Source: a virus
IMG/VR virus record: IMGVR_UViG_3300035684_000006
Span: 1 to 44,326 of that record
Length of the DNA: 44,326 nt
Strand: one strand, 5' to 3'
The notes under the pieces are model-generated. The model ran no database searches, was not told the origin of the DNA, and worked only from the letters and a program-made list of their open reading frames with translations. Shown in pieces: positions 32,656 through 40,703 of the stretch. Numbering within the stretch: position 1 is the stretch's first letter; each line of letters starts with the position of its first letter. Both the position numbers and the translations under genes were made by a program.

Positions 32656-33008
32656 CTGCGCTCCTTCGACGCGCGCTCGGCCGCGTCGCGCTCTGCGCGC
32701 GCTGCATCGAGCCTCTGGATGACGGAGATGAGCATGGCGGTCAGGTCACGGTCGACGCGGTGGTGGGTTGCCCATGCGATGACGGCGCGGAACGGAACGA
32801 AGCCGACGACACCGAAGCCCAGCGGGCGCTCTCCTTCGAGGTCTCGCCACGCATCGATGACCATCTGCATCGCCGCGTCCATCTGTGGCTCGGCGGCGAG
32901 AACCTGGGTCTCGAAGCCTGGGAGCGCTGCTCGCCTGTGGAGGCGCATCTGCCGGCGTACCGGCAGCGCCTCCTCTTCCCAGGCGAGCCACGCCGCTACC
33001 CGTTTCCC
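32652..33008 (-). CDS. Tail assembly chaperone, frameshift extension (T part)
   Basis: The -1 frame opens at the slippery site and runs to 32652, adding about 117 residues (KRVAAWLAWEEEALPVRRQM..., QMVIDAWRDLEGERPLGFGV, a helical end ERDAAERASKERR). An ATG at 32948 exists but has no ribosome-binding site, and the reading frame before it is protein-like, so expression as a G-T fusion is preferred. It ends overlapping the tape measure GTG, as in lambda-like phages. Confidence 0.8.
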   Translation of the reverse strand, partial: GKRVAAWLAWEEEALPVRRQMRLHRRAALPGFETQVLAAEPQMDAAMQMVIDAWRDLEGERPLGFGVVGFVPFRAVIAWATHHRVDRDLTAMLISVIQRLDAARAERDAAERASKERR

Positions 33009-33433
33009 AGCGCCTCGACCGTGCCAAGCGGCGCGCGGAAGTGGTCGGCGTCGAGCGCGTAGTTAAACGCGCGCGCGATGAGATCGCCGGCGCCCTTGCG
33101 GTTCAGCACCGAGAGCAGAGACTCGACCTCGTGCGGAGAGAACGCGATCGGCTGGCCGTCCTTGCCGATCACCTCTTCCCAACCGACGATCACTGTCTCG
33201 GCAAAGACGGGGATGAGCGCCTCACGCGTCTGCTCGTTCGTGGGGTCGCCAGCGGTGGCGCGGAGCTGGTTTTCTGCCTTGCGCCGCGCATTCATGAACG
33301 CCGGGTTGCTCTCGCCGGCGTGCTGCATGATCAGCACGAGCGGGCGCTGAGAGCGCACGTTGACGCCCTGGAGCGTGAAGCGGACGGTGCCGTGCGGCCT
33401 GAGATCGTTGAACAGGTCGTTGTAGTTGGACAT
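32996..33433 (-). CDS. Tail assembly chaperone (G part)
   Basis: 145 residues from MSNYNDLFNDLRPHGTVRFT. Follows the tail tube gene and precedes the tape measure, the conserved slot of tail chaperones. Contains the helical PAFMNARRKAENQLRAT and EALIPVFAETVIVGWEEVIG patterns typical of these proteins (they bind the tape measure during tail assembly). Ends in GNG-stop just after the slippery heptamer. The late motif at 33462 is 28 nt upstream. Confidence 0.8.
   Translation of the reverse strand: MSNYNDLFNDLRPHGTVRFTLQGVNVRSQRPLVLIMQHAGESNPAFMNARRKAENQLRATAGDPTNEQTREALIPVFAETVIVGWEEVIGKDGQPIAFSPHEVESLLSVLNRKGAGDLIARAFNYALDADHFRAPLGTVEALGNG
33002..33008 (-). promoter_or_regulatory. Slippery heptamer GGGAAAC for -1 frameshifting
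   Basis: In the G frame the codons are CTG GGA AAC GGG TAG, i.e. G-GGA-AAC in X-XXY-YYZ form, 3 nt before the stop. The -1 frame (AAA CGG GTA GCG...) stays open for about 117 codons. This is the established mechanism for tail chaperone fusions in lambda (GGGAAAG) and relatives. Confidence 0.85.
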
Positions 33434-33461
33434 GCCGTCATCCTCGCGCCCGACGGGGGAC

Positions 33462-33472
33462 GGGGCGATTTG
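33462..33472 (-). promoter_or_regulatory. Late-strand motif CAAATCGCCCC
   Basis: Exact copy, 28 nt upstream of the tail chaperone ATG at 33433, in the gap after the tail tube gene. Confidence 0.7.
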
Positions 33473-33552
33473 CCCTTGCGGGGCCGACTTCGAGGCGCTG
33501 GTCGGCGCAGCAGTCCCCTTCGGCAGGTCGCGCCGGCCTGCAGCCTCGACGG

Positions 33553-35067
33553 CTACGGCGCGGGCGGCAGGTACGCGAACAGCGTGAGTGCCGCGACGAT
33601 GCTCGTCGTCGGGTCGCGGTAGCCCGGGACGTCCAGCGACATTCGCACGGCGTCGTTCGCGGCGAACTGCGGGCCGTCGCCGCTGTTGGCCTTGACGCAC
33701 GGCATGTCGAGCACCCAGCCGCCCTGGTCGTTGCGGCCCTGCACGTCGAACGTGCAGTCCGGGTACGAGCGCATCGCCGCAGCGAGCTCGTACGTCGTGA
33801 AGTACGCCTCCAGGCTCACGCTCGGCTTGTACTTGCCGTAGATGAGATCGACGGGACCCATCTCTCCCTGCACTTCGCGCGGCGAGATGTCGTGCTCCAT
33901 CGTGAACGTCCAGCTATTCACCTCGGCGACGAGCGAGGCGTCGCTGCTCTTGACCGCCAGCCGGCATCGGACGAGCTGCGGGGAAGCGGTGTGGAACAGG
34001 CGCGCCGCCATCGGTCGCCGTGGCGTGGCAGCACCAGTGGCGCGGTCGGCGGCCAGCACCGGGTCGCGCACGTCCTTCGCGACGAAGCTCGCGGTCGTCG
34101 TGATCTTCGACTCGATCGGCGCGTTGATCGTGAACGTCTTCAGCGCCATGCCCTTCGCGTTCGTGAACGACGAGACGCCTGAAGGCCCGGCCCCGAGCAT
34201 GGTCAGCTCGCCGTGCAGCGTCGGCTCGCGGTACTTGGCGGTGTCGTCGAGCGAGACGTTGCGGAACCAGTGGTAGCCGAAGAAGACCTGAATCGTCTTG
34301 CCCGTACCGTCGTCGGCGGCACCGACCGTCCAGTTGCGGCGATTGAGCGTGATGAGGTTGGTGGTCACGCTCTCGACCTGTGCGCTCCGGTTGTATGCAG
34401 CCGTCGCGAACTGTGTCGCCGACGTGGCTCCGCCGATCTTGATCCACGACTCCTCGGCGATGTTCAGCGTCGTGAAGTCGAGCGTCGTCGAGATGAGGTT
34501 GCCGTCGGCGTCGATCTCGATGTCGCCGGTCGCGCCCTGCACGCCAGCAATCTTGAGCGTCGCGCCGAGCGTGGCTGCGACGCTCTCGGCGACGAGGCCG
34601 GACGCCTTGATTTCGAGGTTCGTGCTCGAGGCTCCGACGAGCTTGAGGCCGTTGTTGGCGAGCGTGGGGAATCCGTTCGCATACACGAGCAGACCTTGCG
34701 TCAGCGCGCCGCTTGCGGCGACCGTGTACCCGGTGCTCGTGACGGCGGTCGGGCGGAAAAGCGCCACGCCGGTGTTGCCGCTGACCTCGGGCGTCGAGCG
34801 GAACATCGCCGACGCGAGCAGATCGAGCCAGTCGACGTTCAGATCGTGGTCGATCTCCGGCGTGGCGTCGAAGCCGACGACGTCGCCCGCCTCCATCGTC
34901 GCGTACACGGACAGCGGATCGCGCGCGACCGTCGTGAAAACGTCCTGCCAGCGCTTGATCCCGCCAGGGTTCGGCTGAACCTGGACCCAGCCGGTGGTGG
35001 GCTGAGCCCCGAACGACGACTCGGGGGCGAGGGTGAGAGTGCTCGGCTCGGTGAGGACGCGTCCCAT
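33553..35067 (-). CDS. Major tail tube protein
   Basis: 504 residues. Begins TLTLAPESSFGAQPTTGWVQ and contains SLSVYATMEAGDVVGFDATPEID-like repeats near 55-80 and TLHGELTMLGAGPSGVSSFT near 285, both typical of tail tube proteins of the long (about 50-kDa) type; beta-rich throughout, ending in SLDVPGYRDPTTSIVAALTL. It self-assembles into the tail tube around the tape measure. Position after the tail terminator and before the chaperones supports this. The late motif is 29 nt upstream of the ATG. Confidence 0.85.
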   Translation of the reverse strand: MGRVLTEPSTLTLAPESSFGAQPTTGWVQVQPNPGGIKRWQDVFTTVARDPLSVYATMEAGDVVGFDATPEIDHDLNVDWLDLLASAMFRSTPEVSGNTGVALFRPTAVTSTGYTVAASGALTQGLLVYANGFPTLANNGLKLVGASSTNLEIKASGLVAESVAATLGATLKIAGVQGATGDIEIDADGNLISTTLDFTTLNIAEESWIKIGGATSATQFATAAYNRSAQVESVTTNLITLNRRNWTVGAADDGTGKTIQVFFGYHWFRNVSLDDTAKYREPTLHGELTMLGAGPSGVSSFTNAKGMALKTFTINAPIESKITTTASFVAKDVRDPVLAADRATGAATPRRPMAARLFHTASPQLVRCRLAVKSSDASLVAEVNSWTFTMEHDISPREVQGEMGPVDLIYGKYKPSVSLEAYFTTYELAAAMRSYPDCTFDVQGRNDQGGWVLDMPCVKANSGDGPQFAANDAVRMSLDVPGYRDPTTSIVAALTLFAYLPPAP

Positions 35068-35096
35068 GCAGAGAGCGTCGGGCCGAGGAGGTCAGC

Positions 35097-35107
35097 GGGG
35101 CGATTTG
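35097..35107 (-). promoter_or_regulatory. Late-strand motif CAAATCGCCCC
   Basis: Exact copy, 29 nt upstream of the tail tube ATG. GACGCT lies 17 nt downstream of the motif and 6 nt before the ATG, a poor but well-placed -10 candidate. Confidence 0.7.
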
Positions 35108-35109
35108 GG

Positions 35110-35307
35110 TCAGGGCCCCGTGCGCTGCGGCTTTGGCCGCTCGCACCCGCAGGACAGGTACCCAACCGGCACCATGCCGCTCGCGAAGAACGCGCACGCG
35201 TCTCCGGTGGCACCACATCGTGGAGGCGGTGGCGGTAGGCGCAGCTCCGATGCGCGTGGGGCGTGCTCACGCCGAAGACGCGCCAGCGACCAGAGCCAGC
35301 GAATCAC
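35110..35307 (-). CDS. Small hypothetical protein
   Basis: 65 residues from a GTG 1 nt beyond the previous stop (35309), filling the gap up to the motif. Has a basic helical start (IRWLWSLARLRREHAPRA), a Pro run and three cysteines (GATGDACAFFASG, LSCGCERP). Could be spurious; kept because it fits exactly between neighbours. Confidence 0.4.
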   Translation of the reverse strand: MIRWLWSLARLRREHAPRASELRLPPPPPRCGATGDACAFFASGMVPVGYLSCGCERPKPQRTGP

Positions 35308-35308
35308 G

Positions 35309-35608
35309 TTATGCGGCCTGTCCGATGGCGCCAAGGAGCGACCCGACGACGAGACGGCGGGTCCGTTGACGTTCTTGCGCGTCACGGTCGGGTCCGTGTT
35401 CCGGTGGCGGAAGCATCTCGAGCACGAGGTGCCCGGCGATGCGCCACGCAGATGGCTCGAGGCTGGGGCTCGAAACGTCGACGATCCACTCGTCGCGGAC
35501 TGCGCTATAGGCAGCCTCGACCGACGTCACGTCTGGCGCGGATCTGCGGATCTCCTCGAGCAGGAAGGGCTCCAGCCACGAGCGAATCGCATCCAACGAG
35601 TCGGCCAT
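35309..35608 (-). CDS. Hypothetical tail-region protein
   Basis: 99 residues (MADSLDAIRSWLEPFLLEEI, then WIVDVSSPSLEPSAWRIAGH). Sits between the tail terminator and the tail tube genes. Small proteins here are often minor tail or assembly factors. No family recognised. Confidence 0.6.
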   Translation of the reverse strand: MADSLDAIRSWLEPFLLEEIRRSAPDVTSVEAAYSAVRDEWIVDVSSPSLEPSAWRIAGHLVLEMLPPPEHGPDRDAQERQRTRRLVVGSLLGAIGQAA

Positions 35609-35620
35609 CCCTCGAGATTA

Positions 35621-36034
35621 CTACGCCTGCTCGTCGAACCGGTACGGGATGCGCATCACCGCCTCGTCCCAGCGTTGCTCACGCGTCGGACGCGGCACCG
35701 CGGCCGCAGAGAACGTGATCAGTTCCTGTCCGCCGACCAGCGTCCCACGCAGCACTGCCCGCACGCTGTCGGCCAGCACGGCCCGCGCGCGCATCCCGCC
35801 GCCGAGGTCGCAGAACAGCTCGACGACGATCGCGCCGCGGTGCTCGAACCGGCGCCCGCCAACCGGCCCCATCGTGGCCTGCTCCTCGGTGAGCGGCTGG
35901 ACAGTGAGCCGGACCCAGGTCGCCGCGGAGTCTTCCACCTCGTTGCCGAGGCGCAGCGGCACGGACGGCTGTAGCGTCGGCCACGCGGACACGAACAGCG
36001 CGGCGATCGCCTCGACGGCCTCGGTCTCAGTCAT
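35621..36034 (-). CDS. Tail terminator / tail completion-like protein
   Basis: 137 residues. Pattern TETEAVEAIAALFVSAWPTL, TWVRLTVQPLTEEQATMG, FEHRGAIVVELFCDLGGGMR, then ITFSAAAVPRPTREQRWDEA fits gpU-like tail terminators: an alpha/beta fold with a central Fx..G.I.V.LF strand. Located after the HK97 gp10-like gene as usual. Its ATG overlaps the upstream stop. Confidence 0.75.
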   Translation of the reverse strand: MTETEAVEAIAALFVSAWPTLQPSVPLRLGNEVEDSAATWVRLTVQPLTEEQATMGPVGGRRFEHRGAIVVELFCDLGGGMRARAVLADSVRAVLRGTLVGGQELITFSAAAVPRPTREQRWDEAVMRIPYRFDEQA

Positions 36035-36405
36035 CGCCGGCCCCTGTACCGCGCCGTCGCCGTCGGGATACCCGGCGCAGACACCTGGACGTCGCGCGCT
36101 CGAACACCGGCACGACCGCGGCGGGCCCGTACGTTAACGACGGCCTGAGCCACGGCGGCCTCGACGAAGCCAGCCGGCGCTTGCTTGGACGAGCCCTCGT
36201 TGAGGTAACGGACGTGCTCCTCGTCGTTGCGCACGGAGACGGCACCCGCGGCGCCCGGCTCAATGCGCCAGCCCGCGCGGGCTGCGCCCGTGTCGACCGG
36301 GGTGACCTCGCGCAGGATGCCGAGCGTCTCGTTGGCGAGGTCGACAGCGGCGCCAGTGACGAAGCGCCCGAGCCGATCGCGGAGCGCGTCGGACTGGCGC
36401 GTCAC
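36031..36405 (-). CDS. HK97 gp10-like neck / tail-connector protein
   Basis: 124 residues. VTPVDTGAARAGWRIEPGAA, then VRNDEEHVRYLNEGSSKQAP and AGFVEAAVAQAV are the family's hallmark (VDTG.lr.sw....N...Ya.yvE.Gt....p..fl..a). It joins head and tail. Coupled to both neighbours by ATGA. Confidence 0.85.
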   Translation of the reverse strand: MTRQSDALRDRLGRFVTGAAVDLANETLGILREVTPVDTGAARAGWRIEPGAAGAVSVRNDEEHVRYLNEGSSKQAPAGFVEAAVAQAVVNVRARRGRAGVRARDVQVSAPGIPTATARYRGRR

Positions 36406-36755
36406 CGGCGATGGTGGCGCTTGGAGCTCGGCGCCGGCGCGCGCGGCGGATCAGGCGTGACGACGTGCGGCGGCGGCGGCGAGATGCTGACCTCGCGCTC
36501 GGCGCGCTGCTCGGGTGATATCCGCGCATGGTCCTCACCGTGGGTCGGCTGGGCGGCGGCGGCGAGCTGCGGCGTATCCGAGACGGTGTCGATCTGGCCG
36601 GCGACCCACAGCTCCGCGGCGTCGGTCAGTGTCAGGCCGAGGTCCCCCCAGGGGAACGGCTCGCCACGGCGAAAACGTCGCGAGCCCGCGACGAGTGTCT
36701 CGCTCGCGACGACCTGCGGCGCCTCCGGGTCGAATGGGACGCGCGTGGCGCTCAT
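36402..36755 (-). CDS. Hypothetical protein after the capsid gene
   Basis: 117 residues. RFRRGEPFPWGDLGLTLTDA is a short domain seen in small proteins next to capsid genes; the second half is Pro/Arg-rich and likely disordered. Starts just after the capsid stop. Function unknown. Confidence 0.6.
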   Translation of the reverse strand: MSATRVPFDPEAPQVVASETLVAGSRRFRRGEPFPWGDLGLTLTDAAELWVAGQIDTVSDTPQLAAAAQPTHGEDHARISPEQRAEREVSISPPPPHVVTPDPPRAPAPSSKRHHRR

Positions 36756-36757
36756 GG

Positions 36758-37855
36758 CTACGGCGTGACCATGCCCGTAAACAGCGTGCCGGCCTCGTCG
36801 GTAACGACGACGAACCCGTTGTACACGTCGATGACGTGCGCCCAGGAGCCGCCCGGACCGGCATCCTCCTTGCGGAACCTGCGGATCTGGACGCCCTCGC
36901 CATTGGCCCCGGACACGCCGGACCAGACGGCACGCGCGAAAGCGGGCGGCTGCGGGGTCGTCGGCGTCATGATCGCGTTGGCGGTCTCCATGCCGGCGAC
37001 CGGGTTCACGAACAGGAGTGCGCTCGCCTCCGGCACGATGTACTGGTTGTCCGGCCGCTCGGTGGCGTCGGAAGTCATGACCTTCGCGTTGTAGATTGCC
37101 TCGGACACGGCGCAGTACCGCACGCCGATGAGGCGCGCGAACTCCTCGAGCTCGGCCTGGCGAGCCATCGCGATGAGCGCGTTGCCGATCGAGGACCCGG
37201 CCACGCCGACGATCTGCGACTTGACCTTGGCGCTGTTGCGAACCTTCTCCCAGAGGATCGCGCCGAACACCAGGCCCATCTGCTTCTTGGACGCGCCGGT
37301 ACGCTTGCTCAGGATGCGCGCCTCGGCGGAGAACGCGGCGATCGGGTCCGCGCTCGCGTTGTCCATGTAGATTCGGTTCATCGCGGTCGTGCCCTCGGAC
37401 GCGCTGTCCGAGCCGGCGCCGGTGACCGTGCGATACCAGACCGTCGACACGCCGCCCGAGACCGAGAAGAACTCCTCGGCCATACGCCGCTCGAGGTGAA
37501 GGTTCGCCTTGTAGGCGAGTACCGTCGGGATCGTGATCTCGGGGTTGATCTCGATGTCGGACGCCGCGACCTGCGCGTCGTTGAGGTCGTACTCGAGCGA
37601 CCTGGCGTCGGTGTCGAACAGCTTGTTCGAAGTCCGCCAGCCCGCCTTCTGCGCCGGGGCCGTCGGGCCGCGCGGCTGCAGCTCGTCGCGATTGAGGTCG
37701 CCGCTGTTGAAGACGGGGTACAGCCCCGACGGCTTGTTGACCATGAGCTTCGGCACCATCATCGGCGCGACGAAACGCTCGTCGCTCTGGATGCGGCGCA
37801 CGGCGATCCCGGTCTGGATCTCGTCGACGTAGTTGTTGCCGAACAGGGGCTGCAT
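36758..37855 (-). CDS. Major capsid protein
   Basis: 365 residues. Starts with an N-arm (LFGNNYVDEIQTGIAVRRIQ) and a strand FVAPMMVPKLMVNKPSGLYP, then LAYKANLHLERRMAEEFFS (spine-helix region), KQMGLVFGAILWEKVRNSAK, and ends in a P-domain-like strand run HVIDVYNGFVVVTDEAGTLF. This layout belongs to the HK97-fold coat proteins used with a protease/scaffold and a separate decoration protein. Position between decoration and neck genes is canonical. Confidence 0.87.
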   Translation of the reverse strand: MQPLFGNNYVDEIQTGIAVRRIQSDERFVAPMMVPKLMVNKPSGLYPVFNSGDLNRDELQPRGPTAPAQKAGWRTSNKLFDTDARSLEYDLNDAQVAASDIEINPEITIPTVLAYKANLHLERRMAEEFFSVSGGVSTVWYRTVTGAGSDSASEGTTAMNRIYMDNASADPIAAFSAEARILSKRTGASKKQMGLVFGAILWEKVRNSAKVKSQIVGVAGSSIGNALIAMARQAELEEFARLIGVRYCAVSEAIYNAKVMTSDATERPDNQYIVPEASALLFVNPVAGMETANAIMTPTTPQPPAFARAVWSGVSGANGEGVQIRRFRKEDAGPGGSWAHVIDVYNGFVVVTDEAGTLFTGMVTP

Positions 37856-37888
37856 TGCGTGGCTCCGTGAGGTGGTGAAGTGGCCGCG

Positions 37889-38647
37889 TTACGCGCGCGG
37901 GATCGCGAGGATGAACAGCTGCGCGGCCATCGAGCCGGCGGCGCGGGTCGCGACGACCTTGAAGCCCGCGTTCGCCTCGAGCGTGCGCGTGGCCTTGTCG
38001 ATCGTCGACGCGTCGGTCTTCGTCTTGTCGACCGCGGCGGCCATCGCATTCGTGATGGCGACGTCGGAAGCGTTGTTGATCTGGATCGTGTTGCCGGCGC
38101 CTGCGGTGTCCTTGATGTTCCAGACGGCAACGATCTCGATCTTCTCGGCGTTGACGTACGTATACGTCGCGGTCGCCGCGTTCGGGATGTCGATCACGAT
38201 CAGGCCGACGCCGTTGAGCCGGGTTGACGCCGGCGAGATCGAAGCGTTCGCGATCGTCGTCAGCGCCGCTGAGCGCGAGTACGGAGGCTTGATCTTCACG
38301 ATATCGCCGGCCGCCGTCGACGCCTCGAGCGCAACCGCATTGACGACGGAGCCGCCGGTGGCCGCGACGGCGCGCCCGTCTGCGTCCGTGGTCAGGTCGA
38401 CGTTCGCTGCGAAGGCTCCGCCGGTCTCGACGCAGAACTGCCGGTCGACGTAGAAGTCGACGGCATCGCCGGCCGCCGGGTTCTTCTTGTAGTGGGCGCC
38501 GATGACGCCTGCTGCCGCCTCACCGGCGACGGTGCAGACGTTGACGCCGGTCGCAGTCAGCTTGCCGAAGCGGCGGAACTTCGTGGTGAGGTCCGCCGCC
38601 GCGATCATGCTGATCGGGTAGGTCATCCCATCGATGGTTGCGGTCAT
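37889..38647 (-). CDS. Capsid decoration / cement-like protein
   Basis: 252 residues from MTATIDGMTYPISM. Residues 20-110 contain LTATGVNVCTVAGEAAAGVI and DAVDFYVDRQFCVETGGAFA, resembling DUF2190-type capsid cement proteins. Residues 150-252 are a second domain (GLIVIDIPNAATATYTYVN, WNIKDTAGAGNTIQINNA, GFKVVATRAAGSMAAQLFIL) often fused to head proteins. Placed between scaffold and capsid genes. Confidence 0.75.
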   Translation of the reverse strand: MTATIDGMTYPISMIAAADLTTKFRRFGKLTATGVNVCTVAGEAAAGVIGAHYKKNPAAGDAVDFYVDRQFCVETGGAFAANVDLTTDADGRAVAATGGSVVNAVALEASTAAGDIVKIKPPYSRSAALTTIANASISPASTRLNGVGLIVIDIPNAATATYTYVNAEKIEIVAVWNIKDTAGAGNTIQINNASDVAITNAMAAAVDKTKTDASTIDKATRTLEANAGFKVVATRAAGSMAAQLFILAIPRA

Positions 38648-38679
38648 GGTCTGGTGGTTCCCTTCGCGTGGATGGCCGG

Positions 38680-40284
38680 TTACTTGGTCTGGCCGTACGA
38701 GCGGGTCGCGTCGTACGCGGACTTCAGCTCGCGGCCCTTCGCGGTGCCGAGAAAGCGCTCGAGCGCCGCGCCGCGGTCGGTGATGTTGTTGGCCTTGGCG
38801 TACTCGTCGACGCCGCGGTTCCACGCCCCGAGCGCGTCGCCGGCGTGTTCGACCGGATCGGCGCCGTCGTTCGCGCCCGGCGCCTTGCCGCTGCGCTGAA
38901 CGAACTCGCTCGCGGCCGTGAGGGACTGCAGCGACTGTTCGAGCAGAGCCGGATCGCCTGCCTTGCGAAGCGCGCGCACGATGTTCTCGCGGACCGCGTC
39001 CGCACCGGGCAGGTGCGCAAGGCGTGAGCGGCAGAGCGTCGCGATCTCGGCGCTCTCGGCGGCGGCTGCCGCTCGCGCGAGCGCATCCTCGTTGCGCTTG
39101 TTCTGCTCGGCCCCCTGCTCGGCGAGCTTCGCGAGCTGCAGCGCCTTGGCGCCCTCGCTGCGCCGGATCGTGAGGCCGGTGAGCTTGCCCTCGAACTCGA
39201 CCGGGTCCGCGGCGAGCGCGGCCTGTACGGCGGACTCTCGTTCGGCGGCGGACAGGCCGAGGAACGCCTCGCGCTCCTGGTCGTCGAGCCCCGCGGCGTG
39301 CTGCCGGTGCGCCTCGGGCATGGTGAGCGCGAGCGCGAGCGCCTTGCGGAGCGCGCCGAGCTGCTTCGACTGGTCGGGGTTCTGGTCGGCCATCTGGATG
39401 TTCTCCGCCTGGGTCTCGGGTTGTGGGTCAACGCTACGGAGTGCGGACGAAGGGGGCGATTTGTCCGCGGCCAGCGCATGCGCCGCGTCGTCCTCGTCGG
39501 GTTGACCGTCGAAGCCACAGCCCGGAAAGCGCGCAGCGAGCCGCCCGCGGAGCTGGTCCATCCCCGCCGACTCGACGCCCGGAACAAGCACCCACGAGGT
39601 CTCGATGAGGACGGCCTTGGTGTAGATCCACCGCACGACCTCCGCGCCGTCGCGCTTGCGTACTTTGCGCTTCGTGCCGTCCTCGTCGGTGACCGTCGCC
39701 AGTCGATCGCCTGGCCAGTGCCAGCACTTCTCCATCACCGGCGCGTTGCACGCCGAGCACAGCACCGGACCGGTCGGGTGCCAGCCGATCGAGACCGAGG
39801 TCATCAGCCCGCGCAGGTACGCGTCAACAGCCCACGGGGCGGTGAGACGCGCGACTTGGAAGATCTGCCGGTGCCCCTCCTGCGGTGTCTTCGTGTCGCT
39901 CGAGACGATGGTGCCGCCGCGGGCCAGCGCGTTGCGCTGCTCGTGATCGCGGATGAACGGGTTACGCCGTCCGGAGCGACCGAGCGACGGCATCTCACCG
40001 TCACGGAAGCAGACGAAGTTGCGGTTGTCCTTGTCGGGGAACTTCTCGAAGTCCCACTGCTCGTAGGCGAGGAGCGGGACGTCGATCTCGACGTACTCGT
40101 TGCGCGCGCACTTCGCGAGCAGCTCCTCGCGCACCTCCGGAGTGATCGGCGCGCCGGCGTACAGCGCGGGCGACACGTCCGGATCGAGGGTGACCGAGGC
40201 GCGGCACAACATCGGGGCCGCCTCGAGAAGCTGCTCGAGCGATGGGCGCTTGATCTCGGGGTTCCTCGTCACGCCACGCAGCAT
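38680..40284 (-). CDS. Prohead protease fused to scaffold, with internal start
   Basis: 534 residues. The first 250 follow the pattern of prohead serine proteases: PFIRDHEQR with His114, GGTIVSSDT, IFQVARLTAPWAVDAYLRGL, MTSVSIGWHP with Ser163/Ser165, and LIETSWVLVPGVESA. A CxxC pair (CSACNAPVMEKC) is inserted after the serine. After a linker at 255-297, Met298 (39393) begins a helical, Gln/Glu/Ala-rich scaffold-like part. GGAG lies 9 nt before this internal ATG and the late motif 59 nt before it, so a separate scaffold (237 residues) may be made, as with lambda C/Nu3. Confidence 0.8.
   Translation of the reverse strand: MLRGVTRNPEIKRPSLEQLLEAAPMLCRASVTLDPDVSPALYAGAPITPEVREELLAKCARNEYVEIDVPLLAYEQWDFEKFPDKDNRNFVCFRDGEMPSLGRSGRRNPFIRDHEQRNALARGGTIVSSDTKTPQEGHRQIFQVARLTAPWAVDAYLRGLMTSVSIGWHPTGPVLCSACNAPVMEKCWHWPGDRLATVTDEDGTKRKVRKRDGAEVVRWIYTKAVLIETSWVLVPGVESAGMDQLRGRLAARFPGCGFDGQPDEDDAAHALAADKSPPSSALRSVDPQPETQAENIQMADQNPDQSKQLGALRKALALALTMPEAHRQHAAGLDDQEREAFLGLSAAERESAVQAALAADPVEFEGKLTGLTIRRSEGAKALQLAKLAEQGAEQNKRNEDALARAAAAAESAEIATLCRSRLAHLPGADAVRENIVRALRKAGDPALLEQSLQSLTAASEFVQRSGKAPGANDGADPVEHAGDALGAWNRGVDEYAKANNITDRGAALERFLGTAKGRELKSAYDATRSYGQTK
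39453..39463 (-). promoter_or_regulatory. Late-strand motif inside the protease-scaffold gene
   Basis: Exact CAAATCGCCCC within coding sequence (codes for DKSPP), 59 nt upstream of the internal scaffold ATG at 39393. TAGCGT lies 16 nt after it. Confidence 0.65.
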
Positions 40285-40302
40285 CGGCGGCTAGGCGTGA
40301 TC

Positions 40303-40313
40303 GGGGCGATTTG
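40303..40313 (-). promoter_or_regulatory. Late-strand motif CAAATCGCCCC
   Basis: Exact copy, 18 nt upstream of the protease ATG at 40284; the shortest spacing of the set. Confidence 0.7.
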
Positions 40314-40328
40314 CCCGCGTCCGGGGGG

Positions 40329-40700
40329 CTACCTGGCGACTTCGAGCATGTACACCGCAGCGTCAGGATCGCGCTCTGGTACTGCCGCGATCCGGTACGT
40401 CACCCCCTCGATCGTCACCTTGTCGCCGCTCGTCGGGATCTGCTTGCCGGCGATGGTCGCGCCGAGCAGCGCCACCTTGCGAGCCTCGCGCCGCGTCGTC
40501 GACCCCGGCACGTAGCCGCTGCCGTACTCGTCGATCCAGCCGCGCGCGCGGTAGCTCGTCTCGGTCTGGGCGAGCCCGCCAGAGATGGAACCGGGCGTGC
40601 GGGTCCCGGTCGTGACCTTGATGAGCGTCGCGGGCTTGACCTGCCTGCCGAGCCCCTTGGCGATCTGCTTGGCGATGAAGCCCGAGAGGAGCTTTGGCAT
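40329..40700 (-). CDS. Head-closure / stopper-like protein
   Basis: 123 residues: basic start (PKLLSGFIAKQIAKGLGRQV), TLIKVTTGTRTPGSISGGL, then a beta-rich part ALLGATIAGKQIPTSGDKVT and IEGVTYRIAAVPERDPDAAV. The G.TI.G..IP..GD.V...G..Y.I motif is usual in small beta-barrel head-completion proteins. Follows the connector gene. Confidence 0.7.
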   Translation of the reverse strand: MPKLLSGFIAKQIAKGLGRQVKPATLIKVTTGTRTPGSISGGLAQTETSYRARGWIDEYGSGYVPGSTTRREARKVALLGATIAGKQIPTSGDKVTIEGVTYRIAAVPERDPDAAVYMLEVAR

Positions 40701-40703
40701 CGG

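Noticed and set aside
28304-38014. Further GACGCGTC sites (28304, 35056, about 38007) as operators
   Set aside because: They are single copies inside structural genes, without a partner at 26 bp and without promoter boxes.
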